From NCBI GenBank assembly GCA_037189845.1, contig JBBCIS010000003.1, forward strand, positions 434,001 to 498,000: a stretch of DNA of 64,000 nucleotides, in the 5' to 3' direction. The notes beneath the pieces are model-generated. The model was not told where the DNA came from, did not search any database, and saw only the letters and a program-made list of their open reading frames with translations. The position numbers and the translations under genes were made by a program. Below, one piece after another: positions 1 through 9,871 of the stretch (within the stretch, counting starts at the first letter, position 1; the number at the start of each line of letters is the position of its first letter). Source of the stretch: JAMLHH01 sp037189845 (GTDB taxonomy: Bacteria; Bacteroidota; Bacteroidia; Chitinophagales; JADIYW01).

Positions 1-92
1 TTGACAAATGCTAAAATTCCTGTACCTGCAATGAAAATAAAAGCCATCGAAAGTACAATTATGCTAATCTTTTCCAGATTAATTTTCCTCAT
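1..92 (-). CDS. N-terminus of an unidentified membrane protein (partial)
   Basis: An open frame starts with ATG at 92 and runs off the left edge of the window. The 30 visible residues begin MRKINLEKISIIVLSMAF, followed by FIFIAGTGILAFV. This is a short basic N-terminus and one hydrophobic segment, so the protein is probably membrane-anchored or exported. It is divergent from the response regulator at 284. A membrane sensor kinase would be a natural partner for that regulator, but no kinase motif lies within the window, so this is only a guess from position. The 191-bp divergent spacer is very AT-rich and probably holds both promoters. Confidence 0.55.
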   Translation of the reverse strand, partial: MRKINLEKISIIVLSMAFIFIAGTGILAFV

Positions 93-283
93 ATAAATAA
101 TGAATTGTAAAGGATAAAATTAAAAATATCCACTTGATTTTTAATAAATAACAAAAAAACCTGTTGAAAATTATAACAATTATAAAGCGTTTGTAAAGTT
201 ATATTATATAAAATGTTATTTTATATTTACATGTTAGTTGTATACAGGAATGACTTGTAACTTAATGCCACAATGTCCGCAAT

Positions 284-922
284 ATGCTTTTAGTTCTTAT
301 CGATGATCAACAACTGATTACCGGTGCGTTGAAAATACTCCTCTCTGATATTTTTGAAGAAGCAGAAATATTGTCTTTTAATAATCCTCAAACCTTTCTG
401 GATACTTTTGAAGAAGGCAAAAATCCTGATATTATTTTCATTGACATCATCATGCCGGATATCAACGGTATTAAACTGATAGAAATTGCGAAGAAAAAAT
501 TCAAAGGCAAAACCAAGCTGATTGCACTCAGCTCTTTAAGGGATATTTCTACCATCAAAAACGCATTGAATATCGGGGTAAATGGATATCTCTCAAAAGA
601 TGTTTCACCGGAAGAGCTTAAAGCCGCGATAGAAGAAGTGATGGCAGACAATACTTATGTAGAGAAAAACCTCCGCAGCCGGGCCATGCATTGTTTTGTA
701 ACAGAAGAAGATGTGGTATTGCAGCTGACTGACAGGGAACAGGAAGTTCTCAATGGCATCTGTGATGGGTTCTCTATCAAAGAGATTGCTGCTCAATTGT
801 ACTTAAGCCATCACACTGTACAGTTTTATCACAAAAACATCATGAATAAGTTCAAGATCAAAAAGAATACTGAACTAATCGTTTTTGCAATTAAGCATGG
901 GTTGTATGTGCCTAAGGGTTGA
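284..922 (+). CDS. Two-component response regulator, NarL/LuxR family
   Basis: This 212-residue protein has the standard receiver plus LuxR-type DNA-binding layout. The receiver spans about residues 1-120. It has the acidic pair D7-D8, the probable phosphoacceptor D54 (FIDIIMPDING) and the conserved lysine K105 (YLSKD). The C-terminal helix-turn-helix (about 145-210) begins LTDREQEVL and continues through IKEIAAQL and HTVQFYHKNIMNKF, the typical GerE/LuxR motif. Phosphorylation by a histidine kinase should control DNA binding. No kinase is visible beside it, although the truncated membrane protein at 1-92 is a positional candidate. The start is the ATG closest to the first beta strand. The target genes cannot be read from the sequence. 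Confidence 0.93.
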   Translation: MLLVLIDDQQLITGALKILLSDIFEEAEILSFNNPQTFLDTFEEGKNPDIIFIDIIMPDINGIKLIEIAKKKFKGKTKLIALSSLRDISTIKNALNIGVNGYLSKDVSPEELKAAIEEVMADNTYVEKNLRSRAMHCFVTEEDVVLQLTDREQEVLNGICDGFSIKEIAAQLYLSHHTVQFYHKNIMNKFKIKKNTELIVFAIKHGLYVPKG

Positions 923-923
923 T

Positions 924-1811
924 CTACAATTTATTTCTGTCAAAAATCAGACTTCCCTTATTAAACAATAAAAGTCCCAGCAGTATAATTATTGAGCTGA
1001 CCAGGAAGTTTTTGTCAGGTATCTCATTCAGTATAAATACTCCGAATACTGTAGCCAGCAATGGTGTGACAAACATATAATTGCTCACCTGTGAAGTGTT
1101 TTCTGCCAGTGAAAACGCTTTTGCCCAGGACACATAGGCTATTGCGGAAGAAAAAACGCCCATTGTCAAAATTACCAGCCCGGTAACAAGATTCATGCTT
1201 ATAATTTCGGGATAAGATGCCGGCAGAAAATATAAAAAAGGTACTGTTCCCAGAAAAATACTGTACACAGATACCTGGAGAGAAGTATATTTTTTAGTCA
1301 GCTGCTTTTGAAAAATATTATACACACTCAGACAAAATGAAGCAAGCAGCAGCCACAGAATTCCAGTGTTTGCATTCAGATTTTTAACGCCGCCTGCCAG
1401 GAGGTAAATTCCCCAGAACTGTAACGCAATAGCTCCCCATTGAAACCATCTCAGCTTTTCTTTGTAAAAAATACTCGCAATCAATGCCGTAATAATCGGC
1501 ACTGTAGCCATAATAACACTACTTGTTGCGGCTGTAACAGTTTGTGCGCCCTTATTGAATGTCAGCATAAAAAGGAAAAATCCACAGGTCCCGGAAAGTA
1601 TAAATCCTTTCAGATCTTTCTTGTCAAATAATTGAACCTTGATAAAAAACAACATTATTATCAACGCAATCGAAGCAATCCCGTTGCGCAGCAATCCTAC
1701 TGTCGTATAATGAAGCTCCTGCAGGGCAAGCCTGGTAAATACAAATGCCAGTCCCCACCCTACGATCGTTATCATTGCGTAGAGATGATAACTACTTCTC
1801 CATCGACTCAT
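924..1811 (-). CDS. EamA/DMT-family transporter
   Basis: This is a 295-residue integral membrane protein with about ten hydrophobic helices in two similar halves, the arrangement of EamA (drug/metabolite transporter) permeases. The first half begins around YAMITIVGWGLAFVFTRLA, where the G-x-x-F preceding a basic residue is typical. The second half begins around GILWLLLASFCLSVYNIFQK. The C-terminus contains the usual NEIP motif before the last helix (FILNEIPDKNF). Family members export amino acids, nucleotides or other metabolites, and the substrate cannot be deduced here. It converges tail to tail with the response regulator, leaving one base between the two stops. Confidence 0.9.
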   Translation of the reverse strand: MSRWRSSYHLYAMITIVGWGLAFVFTRLALQELHYTTVGLLRNGIASIALIIMLFFIKVQLFDKKDLKGFILSGTCGFFLFMLTFNKGAQTVTAATSSVIMATVPIITALIASIFYKEKLRWFQWGAIALQFWGIYLLAGGVKNLNANTGILWLLLASFCLSVYNIFQKQLTKKYTSLQVSVYSIFLGTVPFLYFLPASYPEIISMNLVTGLVILTMGVFSSAIAYVSWAKAFSLAENTSQVSNYMFVTPLLATVFGVFILNEIPDKNFLVSSIIILLGLLLFNKGSLIFDRNKL

Positions 1812-2153
1812 TCCTTATAATTCTAAGGCGAATTTATACTTATTCAATCACTTTAATAGTCACCAAAATATTATTTAGTTGTCAAAACAAGTAGTATTGA
1901 GTATTCGAACTGCTGATGAAATTGATGTCTGGACGTAAGCCTTTTCCTGAATCGTCATGTTGAACTTGATTCAGCAGCTGTACCTGAATCAGTATCTCTT
2001 TCAATCTGACAAATTCCGTGTCAGGCACTGAATGACGAATCAAACGACAACTGGCGTAAGCAAACTTTAAATCCGTGACACACTTAGAATAATCTCAGTG
2101 CCCGACGGCAAGACTTCAAACTTTAAAATGGTGGACAGTGAACAGTTGAACAT
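1812..2153. other. 342-bp spacer with a hairpin-rich intergenic element
   Basis: No gene was found between the EamA start and the AddB-like stop. From 1953 to 2037 there is an element bounded by CGTCAT and ATGACG. It contains inner inverted repeats: GATTCAG/CTGAATC, and CTGACA/TGTCAG with a 7-nt loop. The words GTCATGTTGAACTTGATTCAGC resemble, in style, the hairpin elements at 13.25 and 62.3 kb, but the sequence is not the same. The last 60 bp are rich in GTGGACAGTGAACAG-like words, also seen as scraps in other spacers of this window. Confidence 0.5.
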
Positions 2154-4952
2154 TTAATTCATCACAAACTGATAAGGTGAAAATTTATAGGCATCCGGAT
2201 TTGCATTCTGGACAAATGGGATATCCGGATTTAAAATTTCTTCCAATAGATTAGTGAGCTGTTCAATGAACATACTTTGTGTTTCTGCAGGAATTTGTAA
2301 TCCATCATTGAGATATTGAATTCCTTTGGATAAATCTCTGATACTATAAAAACCAATGATGGCAGAAGATTCATTTAATAAAAACTGATAAAACAATCCC
2401 TGAAATGTCTGCGGTTTTGTAGTATGATTGAATCGTTCAAAAACTTTGGAAAGATCCCTCAGATCACCTGCGAGTTCTACTTTTCCCGTTTTGTAATCCA
2501 GTATCCTGACTCCGGAACTGATCTTATCTACACGGTCAATTTTCCCCTGAAAGGAAATTTCCTGACGATCTTTCAATGTAACAGATCGTTGCCGCTCTCC
2601 TTCCAGCAACAAAATTTCAAATGGCTCTTCTTCCGCCATTCTGATATCCGTTTCAATGATTTTTTTCAACGATTGCAAAATGATATCATATGCCAAAAGA
2701 TTTTGGCCTTTGAGCTGATTAAAAGACTGGTATTCTGTTTCAAAAGCTTCTTTCAAAGTAATTTCCAACAGAGGGAGCTTTGCTCTGATTTTGTCTGCGG
2801 TCACTTGCTGCTGTAAAAAATCCTGATACAGGATCTCTATTGTTTTATGTAAAACATTTCCAAAAGAGCCCGCATCCATGATTTCCTCCGTTTCCCTGGG
2901 TTCTTCTATTTCTGCTACGTATTTCAGGTAAAATTGTACAGGACATCTGAGGTACAGAACCAATGCACTCTGAGAATAACTTCTGTTCCGGAGAATTTCT
3001 ATATGTTCAGGTGTTTTCTTTATAATTATTCGCCCGGTACTTTCTTCAGAACTCTTCTCCTTGGTGTGATCTTTCAACGGATATGACCAGCTGGTTCGGG
3101 TGATGATATTTTCCGGGGTGTTCAATTCCAGCATGATCTGTCCCAGAAATCTGCTTCTCTCAAAAGGCTGCTCACCCGGAACATTGTTATAAATCAGATG
3201 GCTTTCTTCCGATCTTTTGAGCAGTCTGTAAAAATGATAAGCATATATTCCATCAAAAGCTTTCAAAGTAGGTAATCCGAAAGGCTTCCTAAGATTATAA
3301 GGAATATAGGAGTTACCTCTTCTCGATCTGGGTAAAATCTCTTCATTGGCACCCACTATAATCACTCTGTCAAAATCCATCAATCTAGATTCAAGAAAGC
3401 CCATCACTTGAACAGGCATTTTCTGATCAGAGAGGAATGGAACTGCTATTGATTTAATATGTGAAAGCAACAGCTGATATATTGCCTTAAAAGATACTTT
3501 TGATTCAAATGGCTCCAATATGACCTGCTTATCATAAATGGCCTGGATAAAATACGGGATAATGATTCCCAGCTGTTGGTTTTGCCCCTGGATATTTTCT
3601 TTTAGTTTTTCCAGTGACCGGATCCAGAATCTGCACAATTCTCTCAGGCTAGCAAAGCGCTCTCCCTCTCCGGAAAGTAACAGATCTATATGGCCGCTCA
3701 GATTTTTCTTGCTGAAGAAAAAAACAGATGAATCCAGAAATCTCTTTTTAAACTGTCTGACGTTGGCATCATCCACCAGTATTCTGAAATAGGAATGCTT
3801 GAATAATCTGTTCAGCTCCGATTTATGTATCGTTTCACTGCTGTTGATCCGGTATAAGATCTCCAGCCAATCTGTCACAGAAGACTCACCAACCGGAAAG
3901 CTCATAGTGATATTCGTCATATCCAGATCCTTCAGCTCATATAAAAATGATTCCAGTATATTTTCCTCACAAAGTACAACTCCGGTTCTTTTCCCGTCAT
4001 TGAGCGCAATATATTTTTTCAGAATGTCTGCAGCTACTTTGACCTGACCCTGATGAAGAGGAGCTCCGTGAAGGTGATATTTCTTCCGGGTACTGAGTAC
4101 GCTTCCATCTTTCCAGAAAGATTTGATTCCCGGGAAAAGAGTCTTATACACCCGTAAGAAATCTCCGGCCTCATGATAATTATTGTCCATGAAGTAATCA
4201 TCAGCATCCCAATACATCGCTACATCTGACAAATCAGCGAGCTTTTTAATCAGCAATACATCCAGATCCGCAAAAGCATTAAACCCTGCAAAATGAATGT
4301 GGCTATACGGGAAAACAACAGATTCTGCATTCTTTATTTCATGATAATAGGTACGGAATGCGAGTCCCTCATACGCCAGCATCTTATTTTTTAAAGCCAG
4401 CGCATATTCCTGGTAAATTTTCCCAACGACTTCCCATGTTTTAATAAATGATTGCTCATAAGGCTTATCGGCATGTACTACTTTCCAGAAATGCCGCATG
4501 ATTTCTTTCAGCTCTTCATCTATTTTGAAATGCTCATCAATTTCTTTGATGTCCTGAATAATGGTGAAAAGCTTCTTCGCATCTACATTGTATTTATCTA
4601 TCTCATCAAAATCCGAGAGCATCATCCTGCCCCAGGGTAGAAATTCCTCAAAAGATATTTCGTCCGGCCAGTGCTTCTGATAAATTTCGTAAAGCTCCAG
4701 CAGCAGAATATCATTATCAGGAACAGCAAATCCACTCAGCCTGGTCCAGAATTCATTGATAGAAATGACCTCCGGCATCAGAAAAGCCCGTTCAGGATAT
4801 GATTCCATTAAATACTGCATCAATACGGTACATGCTCTGCGTGACGGCAAAACGACAACTGTAGAAATCATACTTTCCACATCAGTTTCACAGATCTTCT
4901 GAGCAGCCCATTCCAGGAACGGAACATCTTTTTCGTCTTGATTCAGCAACAT
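2154..4952 (-). CDS. AddB-like PD-(D/E)XK exonuclease/inactive-helicase protein
   Basis: This 932-residue protein resembles the AddB/RexB side of double-strand-break end-resection enzymes. The N-terminus (VVVLPSRRACTVLMQYLM, about 31-48) sits where helicases have a Walker A loop but lacks GKT, as in inactivated AddB-type helicase domains. A UvrD-like middle (about 200-620) includes VIIVGANEEILPRSRRGN. The C-terminal nuclease domain (about 650-930) starts with SALVLYLRCPVQFYLKYV, has AGSFGNVLHKTIEILY, and ends with the catalytic D plus DYKTGK motif (GKIDRVDK, VRILDYKTGKV). The four-cysteine iron-sulfur cluster of classic AddB is not evident; only the Cys of RCPVQFY is there. No AddA helicase lies nearby, so the partner must be encoded elsewhere. 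Confidence 0.82.
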   Translation of the reverse strand: MLLNQDEKDVPFLEWAAQKICETDVESMISTVVVLPSRRACTVLMQYLMESYPERAFLMPEVISINEFWTRLSGFAVPDNDILLLELYEIYQKHWPDEISFEEFLPWGRMMLSDFDEIDKYNVDAKKLFTIIQDIKEIDEHFKIDEELKEIMRHFWKVVHADKPYEQSFIKTWEVVGKIYQEYALALKNKMLAYEGLAFRTYYHEIKNAESVVFPYSHIHFAGFNAFADLDVLLIKKLADLSDVAMYWDADDYFMDNNYHEAGDFLRVYKTLFPGIKSFWKDGSVLSTRKKYHLHGAPLHQGQVKVAADILKKYIALNDGKRTGVVLCEENILESFLYELKDLDMTNITMSFPVGESSVTDWLEILYRINSSETIHKSELNRLFKHSYFRILVDDANVRQFKKRFLDSSVFFFSKKNLSGHIDLLLSGEGERFASLRELCRFWIRSLEKLKENIQGQNQQLGIIIPYFIQAIYDKQVILEPFESKVSFKAIYQLLLSHIKSIAVPFLSDQKMPVQVMGFLESRLMDFDRVIIVGANEEILPRSRRGNSYIPYNLRKPFGLPTLKAFDGIYAYHFYRLLKRSEESHLIYNNVPGEQPFERSRFLGQIMLELNTPENIITRTSWSYPLKDHTKEKSSEESTGRIIIKKTPEHIEILRNRSYSQSALVLYLRCPVQFYLKYVAEIEEPRETEEIMDAGSFGNVLHKTIEILYQDFLQQQVTADKIRAKLPLLEITLKEAFETEYQSFNQLKGQNLLAYDIILQSLKKIIETDIRMAEEEPFEILLLEGERQRSVTLKDRQEISFQGKIDRVDKISSGVRILDYKTGKVELAGDLRDLSKVFERFNHTTKPQTFQGLFYQFLLNESSAIIGFYSIRDLSKGIQYLNDGLQIPAETQSMFIEQLTNLLEEILNPDIPFVQNANPDAYKFSPYQFVMN

Positions 4953-5126
4953 TTTCAGGACTCTTGTTAAAAATACAGATTATCTGAAAAGATGGCTAAC
5001 GAACGGCAGATTTTGTCCCTTTTGCATTTGAATAAGCGGTGATACAAAATTATTTTGTCCAATATTTACTCTTTTTATATATTATAATACTGCAAAAATA
5101 TTTATAAATTCAGCAAATCTTATTTT

Positions 5127-6674
5127 ATGAAATATATTGCATCAATAGTATTTACCTCATTCATAATTTCTCTTGTTAGTGCGCAAAATCCTACTGTTAA
5201 ATGGAGTCCGTTTTTCGAATCAAAAACAGATAGATTTATTAGGATTCCTTATTTTGATGCAAACTGTGTTTATACAATTCGAATAAATCCTCAAAACTCC
5301 CAAGATTATATATTAGAAAAATACAATAGTGACTTTAAATTGAATGAAACTTTTAAGTTAAACGATGTTGATCTAAATTACAATTTAGATAATAATACTG
5401 CTGATAATAAAGTTATACATGGATTGTTTCGTCTATCAGAAAAGAAGCAATCAAAAATGGCATATACACTTAGATCTTACGATCTTAGCAATGGTTCATT
5501 AATTAAAAAAACAGAGTTAGAACCAATAGCTGTATCTTCTGACATATATGAGCAAAACTTTCTTAATACCTCTGAAAACAAGAAATTCTCAATACTGTTA
5601 CTAACCAACTATACACATTCAAAAAAATACTCAACGCCTAAAACGCTTAATATCACATTGTTTGATGCTAACGGAGAAAAAATTTGGCAGAAGAAAATTG
5701 CAAGTCCTGGTTTTAATACTTATCAAAGTAAAACTATTGATGTAAAGACAAACAATCAAGGCGATGTAATCATTTTGGAAAAAAATTACAATACTGAAAG
5801 CAATTCAACAAATGATATTCAACTCAAAGGCAGAAAAATTGTAACTAATTATAAATATTTCTATACCCTGATTACAGAAAATGGTAAAAAACAAGAAAGA
5901 TTTGAACTTAAACACAACGAGGGCAGTCTGTATAATATAAAAATTGTAACAAATAAAACGAATGATAATTTTCAAATTTTTGGTCATTGCTTTATGCAAG
6001 AAAAAGGAAATGCTATATACTATGGCGAAATTAGTCCAAAGGGAGAAATAGTTAAATCAGATGATAAATTACTAGAGAAAGATTTATTTGTTGACATAAA
6101 TAAAAACAATAATGCAATCGATTTGCTTGGTACAAGCTTCCCGTTAGACGTAAGATTAAAAATAAATGCATTTATAGGCAAACAAGATGGTGGTGCATTT
6201 GCTGTTTTAGAATTTTATGATGTAATGAATGGAATATTTAATTCAAGCGGCAGATATGTTCAATATGATCACTATTATGGCAGTATGTTAATTGTATCAA
6301 TCAATCAACAAGGAGAAATTGTTTGGATTAAGAAGATCCCAAAAAATCAAGTTCATAAATCAGAAGATCACTCATCAGTCTTCGCATTTGTAAATAATAA
6401 CCAATTAGGTTTAGTGTATAATGATCATCCGGAAAATTTAGACAAAGGATTAGAAGACAAATTTTCTTATACTAAAAACTTTAAAAACTCCATATGTATC
6501 CTGAGAAACATAGATTCCGAAGGAAAAGTATCAACTAAGAAATTATTTGACAATAAAGATATAGAAGGTATATTTAGCCCTGGAAAATCGAAGTATAATA
6601 TAATATCGAAGATACTTATTATCAGAACTAATGAAAATGACAATTTCAAGATAGGTTTTGTCAACTTGGACTAA
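5127..6674 (+). CDS. Secreted protein of unknown function
   Basis: This 515-residue protein was not recognised. It opens with a clear signal peptide (MKYIASIVFTSFIISLVSA, cleavage expected before QNPTVKW) and has no lipobox, so it is probably periplasmic or secreted. The mature part is hydrophilic and rich in Asn, Lys, Ile and Ser. Blocks such as FDANGEKIWQKKI, NQQGEIVWIKKI and DSEGKVSTKKLF recur and suggest repeated beta blades, perhaps a propeller; this is inference only. No type IX sorting domain is visible at the C-terminus. It is much more AT-rich in codon choice than its neighbours, which suggests recent acquisition or relaxed selection. A good intrinsic terminator follows, so it appears monocistronic. 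Confidence 0.75.
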   Translation: MKYIASIVFTSFIISLVSAQNPTVKWSPFFESKTDRFIRIPYFDANCVYTIRINPQNSQDYILEKYNSDFKLNETFKLNDVDLNYNLDNNTADNKVIHGLFRLSEKKQSKMAYTLRSYDLSNGSLIKKTELEPIAVSSDIYEQNFLNTSENKKFSILLLTNYTHSKKYSTPKTLNITLFDANGEKIWQKKIASPGFNTYQSKTIDVKTNNQGDVIILEKNYNTESNSTNDIQLKGRKIVTNYKYFYTLITENGKKQERFELKHNEGSLYNIKIVTNKTNDNFQIFGHCFMQEKGNAIYYGEISPKGEIVKSDDKLLEKDLFVDINKNNNAIDLLGTSFPLDVRLKINAFIGKQDGGAFAVLEFYDVMNGIFNSSGRYVQYDHYYGSMLIVSINQQGEIVWIKKIPKNQVHKSEDHSSVFAFVNNNQLGLVYNDHPENLDKGLEDKFSYTKNFKNSICILRNIDSEGKVSTKKLFDNKDIEGIFSPGKSKYNIISKILIIRTNENDNFKIGFVNLD

Positions 6675-6690
6675 TCACTAAACAATATGT

Positions 6691-6727
6691 AAATGAGGAG
6701 CTGCAGTTGTGGCTCCTCATTTTTTTA
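6691..6727 (+). terminator. Rho-independent terminator after the 5.1-kb secreted protein gene
   Basis: An 11-bp stem (AAATGAGGAGC / GCTCCTCATTT) with a 10-nt loop is followed by a T run. It begins 16 bp after the stop codon. Confidence 0.88.
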
Positions 6728-6876
6728 TTAGTAAAAATTTCTTTTTAGACATCTAAACTCATAAGCAATTTCCACCAACATAAAACACAATTAATTGATT
6801 ATCAAAAATAATTCAAAAAACAATCCTATAAGTTCACACAATCTACACTTTTGACATAAAGTATTCTCATAAAACC

Positions 6877-6910
6877 CTGACAAATCCTACACAAACTCCC
6901 TTGTCAATCC
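6877..6910 (+). promoter_or_regulatory. Possible operator: three ACAA/TCAA repeats about one helical turn apart
   Basis: Upstream of the TonB receptor, three related words follow one another: CTGACAAATCC, TACACAAACTC and CTTGTCAATCC, with periods of 11 and 12 bp. Such phased direct repeats are typical of response-regulator sites such as Pho boxes. They lie 54-87 bp before the start codon. The element TAATCTTG at 6945-6952 could be a degenerate -7 box. The regulator is unknown. Confidence 0.35.
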
Positions 6911-6963
6911 TCTTTGCGGTAAAATCCAACCAAACTTAGCGTCGTAATCTTGCAGTGTAATCA

Positions 6964-9810
6964 ATGCAACAATTACACATGTTCAATTTTATTAAAAACC
7001 AGCCAAAAAAATCCTGCAAAATCTTTACAGCCATATTGGTTTTGCTAGGTTGGAGCTCCATAGCCTTTGCGCAGAACGGCTCTATCACAGGTAACATTTT
7101 CGACAAAAATTCTCAGGAACCACTTATCGGAGCTACTGCTGTTATTGAAAACACCACTCAGGGAGCTTCATCAGATTTCGATGGAAATTACACGATCTAT
7201 GAGGTAAAGCCAGGTAAATACAAAGTAAAAGTTTCTTATATCGGTTACGATTCCAGAATTATTGAAGATGTCACTGTAGAAGCAAATAAAGCAATCACTC
7301 TGAACGTCGCACTCAGTGAAACGATCGGAGAGCTTGAAGTCACAGAAGTAGTTGCCTTCAAAAGATCTAATACCGAATCTGCTGTATTGATGGAGATCAA
7401 AAATACAGACCTGATAGCAAGCGGTATTTCTGCTCAGCAAATCGGAAAATCTCTGGACAGAGATGCAGCGCAGGTCGTCAGACGTGTTCCCGGCGTCACA
7501 CTCATGGGCAATTTCATCAATATCCGTGGTCTGAATCCGAGATATAATAATGTATTGCTGCACAATTCGGTAGCACCGAGCCTAGAAACCGATATCAAAT
7601 CTTTCTCTTTTGATATGATTCCAAGTGGCCAGATCGACAGGATCCTTATCATGAAAAGCCCCTCTGCAGAGATCACAGGAGATTTTGCCGGTGGTGTGGT
7701 AAAAGTTTTCACGAAGTCCATCCCAAATGAAAATTTTTATACCATCCAATATAGCACACAATACAGAACAGGTACTACTCTGAAAGATTTCTATCAGGGC
7801 GACCAGGGATCTTTATTTCATCTGGGATTCGACAGTAAGCATGCCTTACCTTCCGGATTTCCGACAGATTTGAGAAAGTCTTCAGCTCAAACCCTTGTCA
7901 ATGCAGGAAGGTCCATGAGCAACAATTGGGTAGCTAATAAGACTATGGCTATCCCCGATCAGAGGTTTGCTTTCACAATGGGTCATAGAATCATTGGCAA
8001 AAAAGCGCTTATCGGCGAAATCACGGCTATCAATTACAGCAATACCAGAAGCACTTTCGATGTAAAAAGGTCTGATTATAATATCTATAATACTGAACAA
8101 AAAACATCTTCTCCGATCTTTGATTTTCAGGATGTACAGTACAACACGAATGTAAGACTAGGTATTATTCACAACTGGTCTTTCAAATTCAAAAGGGGTT
8201 CTACAATTGATTTTAAAAATCTTGCCAACTTTAACTCTTCCAGCCAGTATATTCACAGAGGTGGTCAACACTATGAATTTGGATATTTTCCTAATAACCA
8301 CTCCTTTGATCAGGTATTCAAAGGACTCTATTCTGGTCAGCTGGTTGGTAAACATGAATTATCTGAAGGCGCAGCTAATCTGGACTGGGTAGCAGGAGCA
8401 GGAATTACCTACAGAAACCAGCCGGATTATAAAAGATATCGTTCGGATCTGGATACTGCATCCGGCAAATCTATTCTTTATGTACCGGTAGGGAATGCTC
8501 AACCTTTCTTTTTAGGAAGATTTTACTCAGAAATGAAAGAGTATGTCGGAAGTGTACAGGTCAATTATGCCTATAAAATCGGCTACAAAAAATCTAAATC
8601 TTTCATCCCAACGCTTTATGCAGGGTTGAATGTTGAATATAAAGACAGAAACTTTAAAGCCAGAAACATCGGTTTTATCCGCTCTCCTCAGTTTGACATG
8701 AACAATCTGGAAAATAGCATTGACGAACTTTTCCAGCCTGAAAATATCAATACAACTACAGGTGTTATTCTCGATGAGCAAAGTAATCCGAGTGATTCAT
8801 ATTCTGCCAGCAGCCTGTTAGGTGCTGCCTATTCAAAAATTGAGCTACCTATCAATAAATTCAAAGTAGTAGCAGGTGTAAGATATGAGTATTTTTTACA
8901 AAAGCTCAACTCTGCCACATTGACAAATGATCCGGTGAATGTCAACAGACCCAATCACTTCGTTCTGCCGTCAGTGAATACCAGCTACTCATTCATGGAC
9001 AATAAAATGGTAGCACGTATCGCTTACGGTATGAGCGTCAATAATCCTGAGTTCAGAGAAATTGCACCATTCGGATTTTACGACTTCAATTACAATTATA
9101 CATTCTCAGGAAATCCGAATCTGGTTTCCAGCAAAATCCACAATGCTGAGATCAAATGGGAATACTATCCAACTACATCGGATGTTATCAACTTTTCAGT
9201 ATTCTATAAAAGATTTCTCAATCCGATAGAAGTCATCATTGTACAAGGTGCAGGTGGTTCGGGAGGTTCAAAATCCTTTACTTTCAGCAATGCAGAGCAC
9301 GCAAATCTATACGGAGCAGAGCTCGAGCTGAAAAAATCTTTCACGAAAGCACCTGTTAAATTTCTACAGAATACAGGTATCATGTTAAATGCAACTTACT
9401 TAGTAAGCAATGTATTCCTGGGAGAAAAAGTAGCAGGTCAATCCAATAACAGACCGCTCCAGGGGCAATCTCCATATGTGATTAACTCAGGAATTTTCTA
9501 TCAGGATCAGGAAAAAAATTATCAGATCAATCTGATGTACAATGTTACCGGCAGGAAAATCATGTTTGTAGGATCTGATGACTATCCGGATATCTACGAA
9601 ATGCCGAGACATACTTTAGACCTGAGCGCTTCCTATATGTTCCCTAAAAATGTAGAAATCAGCGCAGGTATCTCTGACATTCTCAATGCTGAATTCCTTT
9701 GGCTGCAGGACGGAAACGGAGATGGCAAGTTCAGCAGGAAAAATGATCAGATCATTCAGCAGTACAAACCGGGCAGAGTGATCTCCCTCGGCGTAAAATA
9801 TAACTTTTAA
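6964..9810 (+). CDS. TonB-dependent outer-membrane receptor
   Basis: This 948-residue protein has the typical Bacteroidota receptor architecture. A signal peptide (to about residue 37, ending SIAFAQ) precedes a carboxypeptidase-regulatory-like beta-sandwich (about 38-115, beginning NGSITGNIFDKNSQEPLIGA). A plug domain (about 150-245) carries GKSLDRDAAQVVRRVPGVT and FINIRGLNPRYNNVLLH. The long C-terminal part is a 22-strand-type barrel ending in the aromatic strand GRVISLGVKYNF. It imports a large or scarce substrate using TonB energy. No SusD follows; instead the next gene (61 bp downstream) is a beta-helix lipoprotein, presumably the surface partner. The substrate cannot be deduced. Confidence 0.94.
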   Translation: MQQLHMFNFIKNQPKKSCKIFTAILVLLGWSSIAFAQNGSITGNIFDKNSQEPLIGATAVIENTTQGASSDFDGNYTIYEVKPGKYKVKVSYIGYDSRIIEDVTVEANKAITLNVALSETIGELEVTEVVAFKRSNTESAVLMEIKNTDLIASGISAQQIGKSLDRDAAQVVRRVPGVTLMGNFINIRGLNPRYNNVLLHNSVAPSLETDIKSFSFDMIPSGQIDRILIMKSPSAEITGDFAGGVVKVFTKSIPNENFYTIQYSTQYRTGTTLKDFYQGDQGSLFHLGFDSKHALPSGFPTDLRKSSAQTLVNAGRSMSNNWVANKTMAIPDQRFAFTMGHRIIGKKALIGEITAINYSNTRSTFDVKRSDYNIYNTEQKTSSPIFDFQDVQYNTNVRLGIIHNWSFKFKRGSTIDFKNLANFNSSSQYIHRGGQHYEFGYFPNNHSFDQVFKGLYSGQLVGKHELSEGAANLDWVAGAGITYRNQPDYKRYRSDLDTASGKSILYVPVGNAQPFFLGRFYSEMKEYVGSVQVNYAYKIGYKKSKSFIPTLYAGLNVEYKDRNFKARNIGFIRSPQFDMNNLENSIDELFQPENINTTTGVILDEQSNPSDSYSASSLLGAAYSKIELPINKFKVVAGVRYEYFLQKLNSATLTNDPVNVNRPNHFVLPSVNTSYSFMDNKMVARIAYGMSVNNPEFREIAPFGFYDFNYNYTFSGNPNLVSSKIHNAEIKWEYYPTTSDVINFSVFYKRFLNPIEVIIVQGAGGSGGSKSFTFSNAEHANLYGAELELKKSFTKAPVKFLQNTGIMLNATYLVSNVFLGEKVAGQSNNRPLQGQSPYVINSGIFYQDQEKNYQINLMYNVTGRKIMFVGSDDYPDIYEMPRHTLDLSASYMFPKNVEISAGISDILNAEFLWLQDGNGDGKFSRKNDQIIQQYKPGRVISLGVKYNF

Positions 9811-9871
9811 GGACTCAGGACAATTTACTTCACAAATCAAAAATTCATAATTCATAAATCCATATCTAAGC

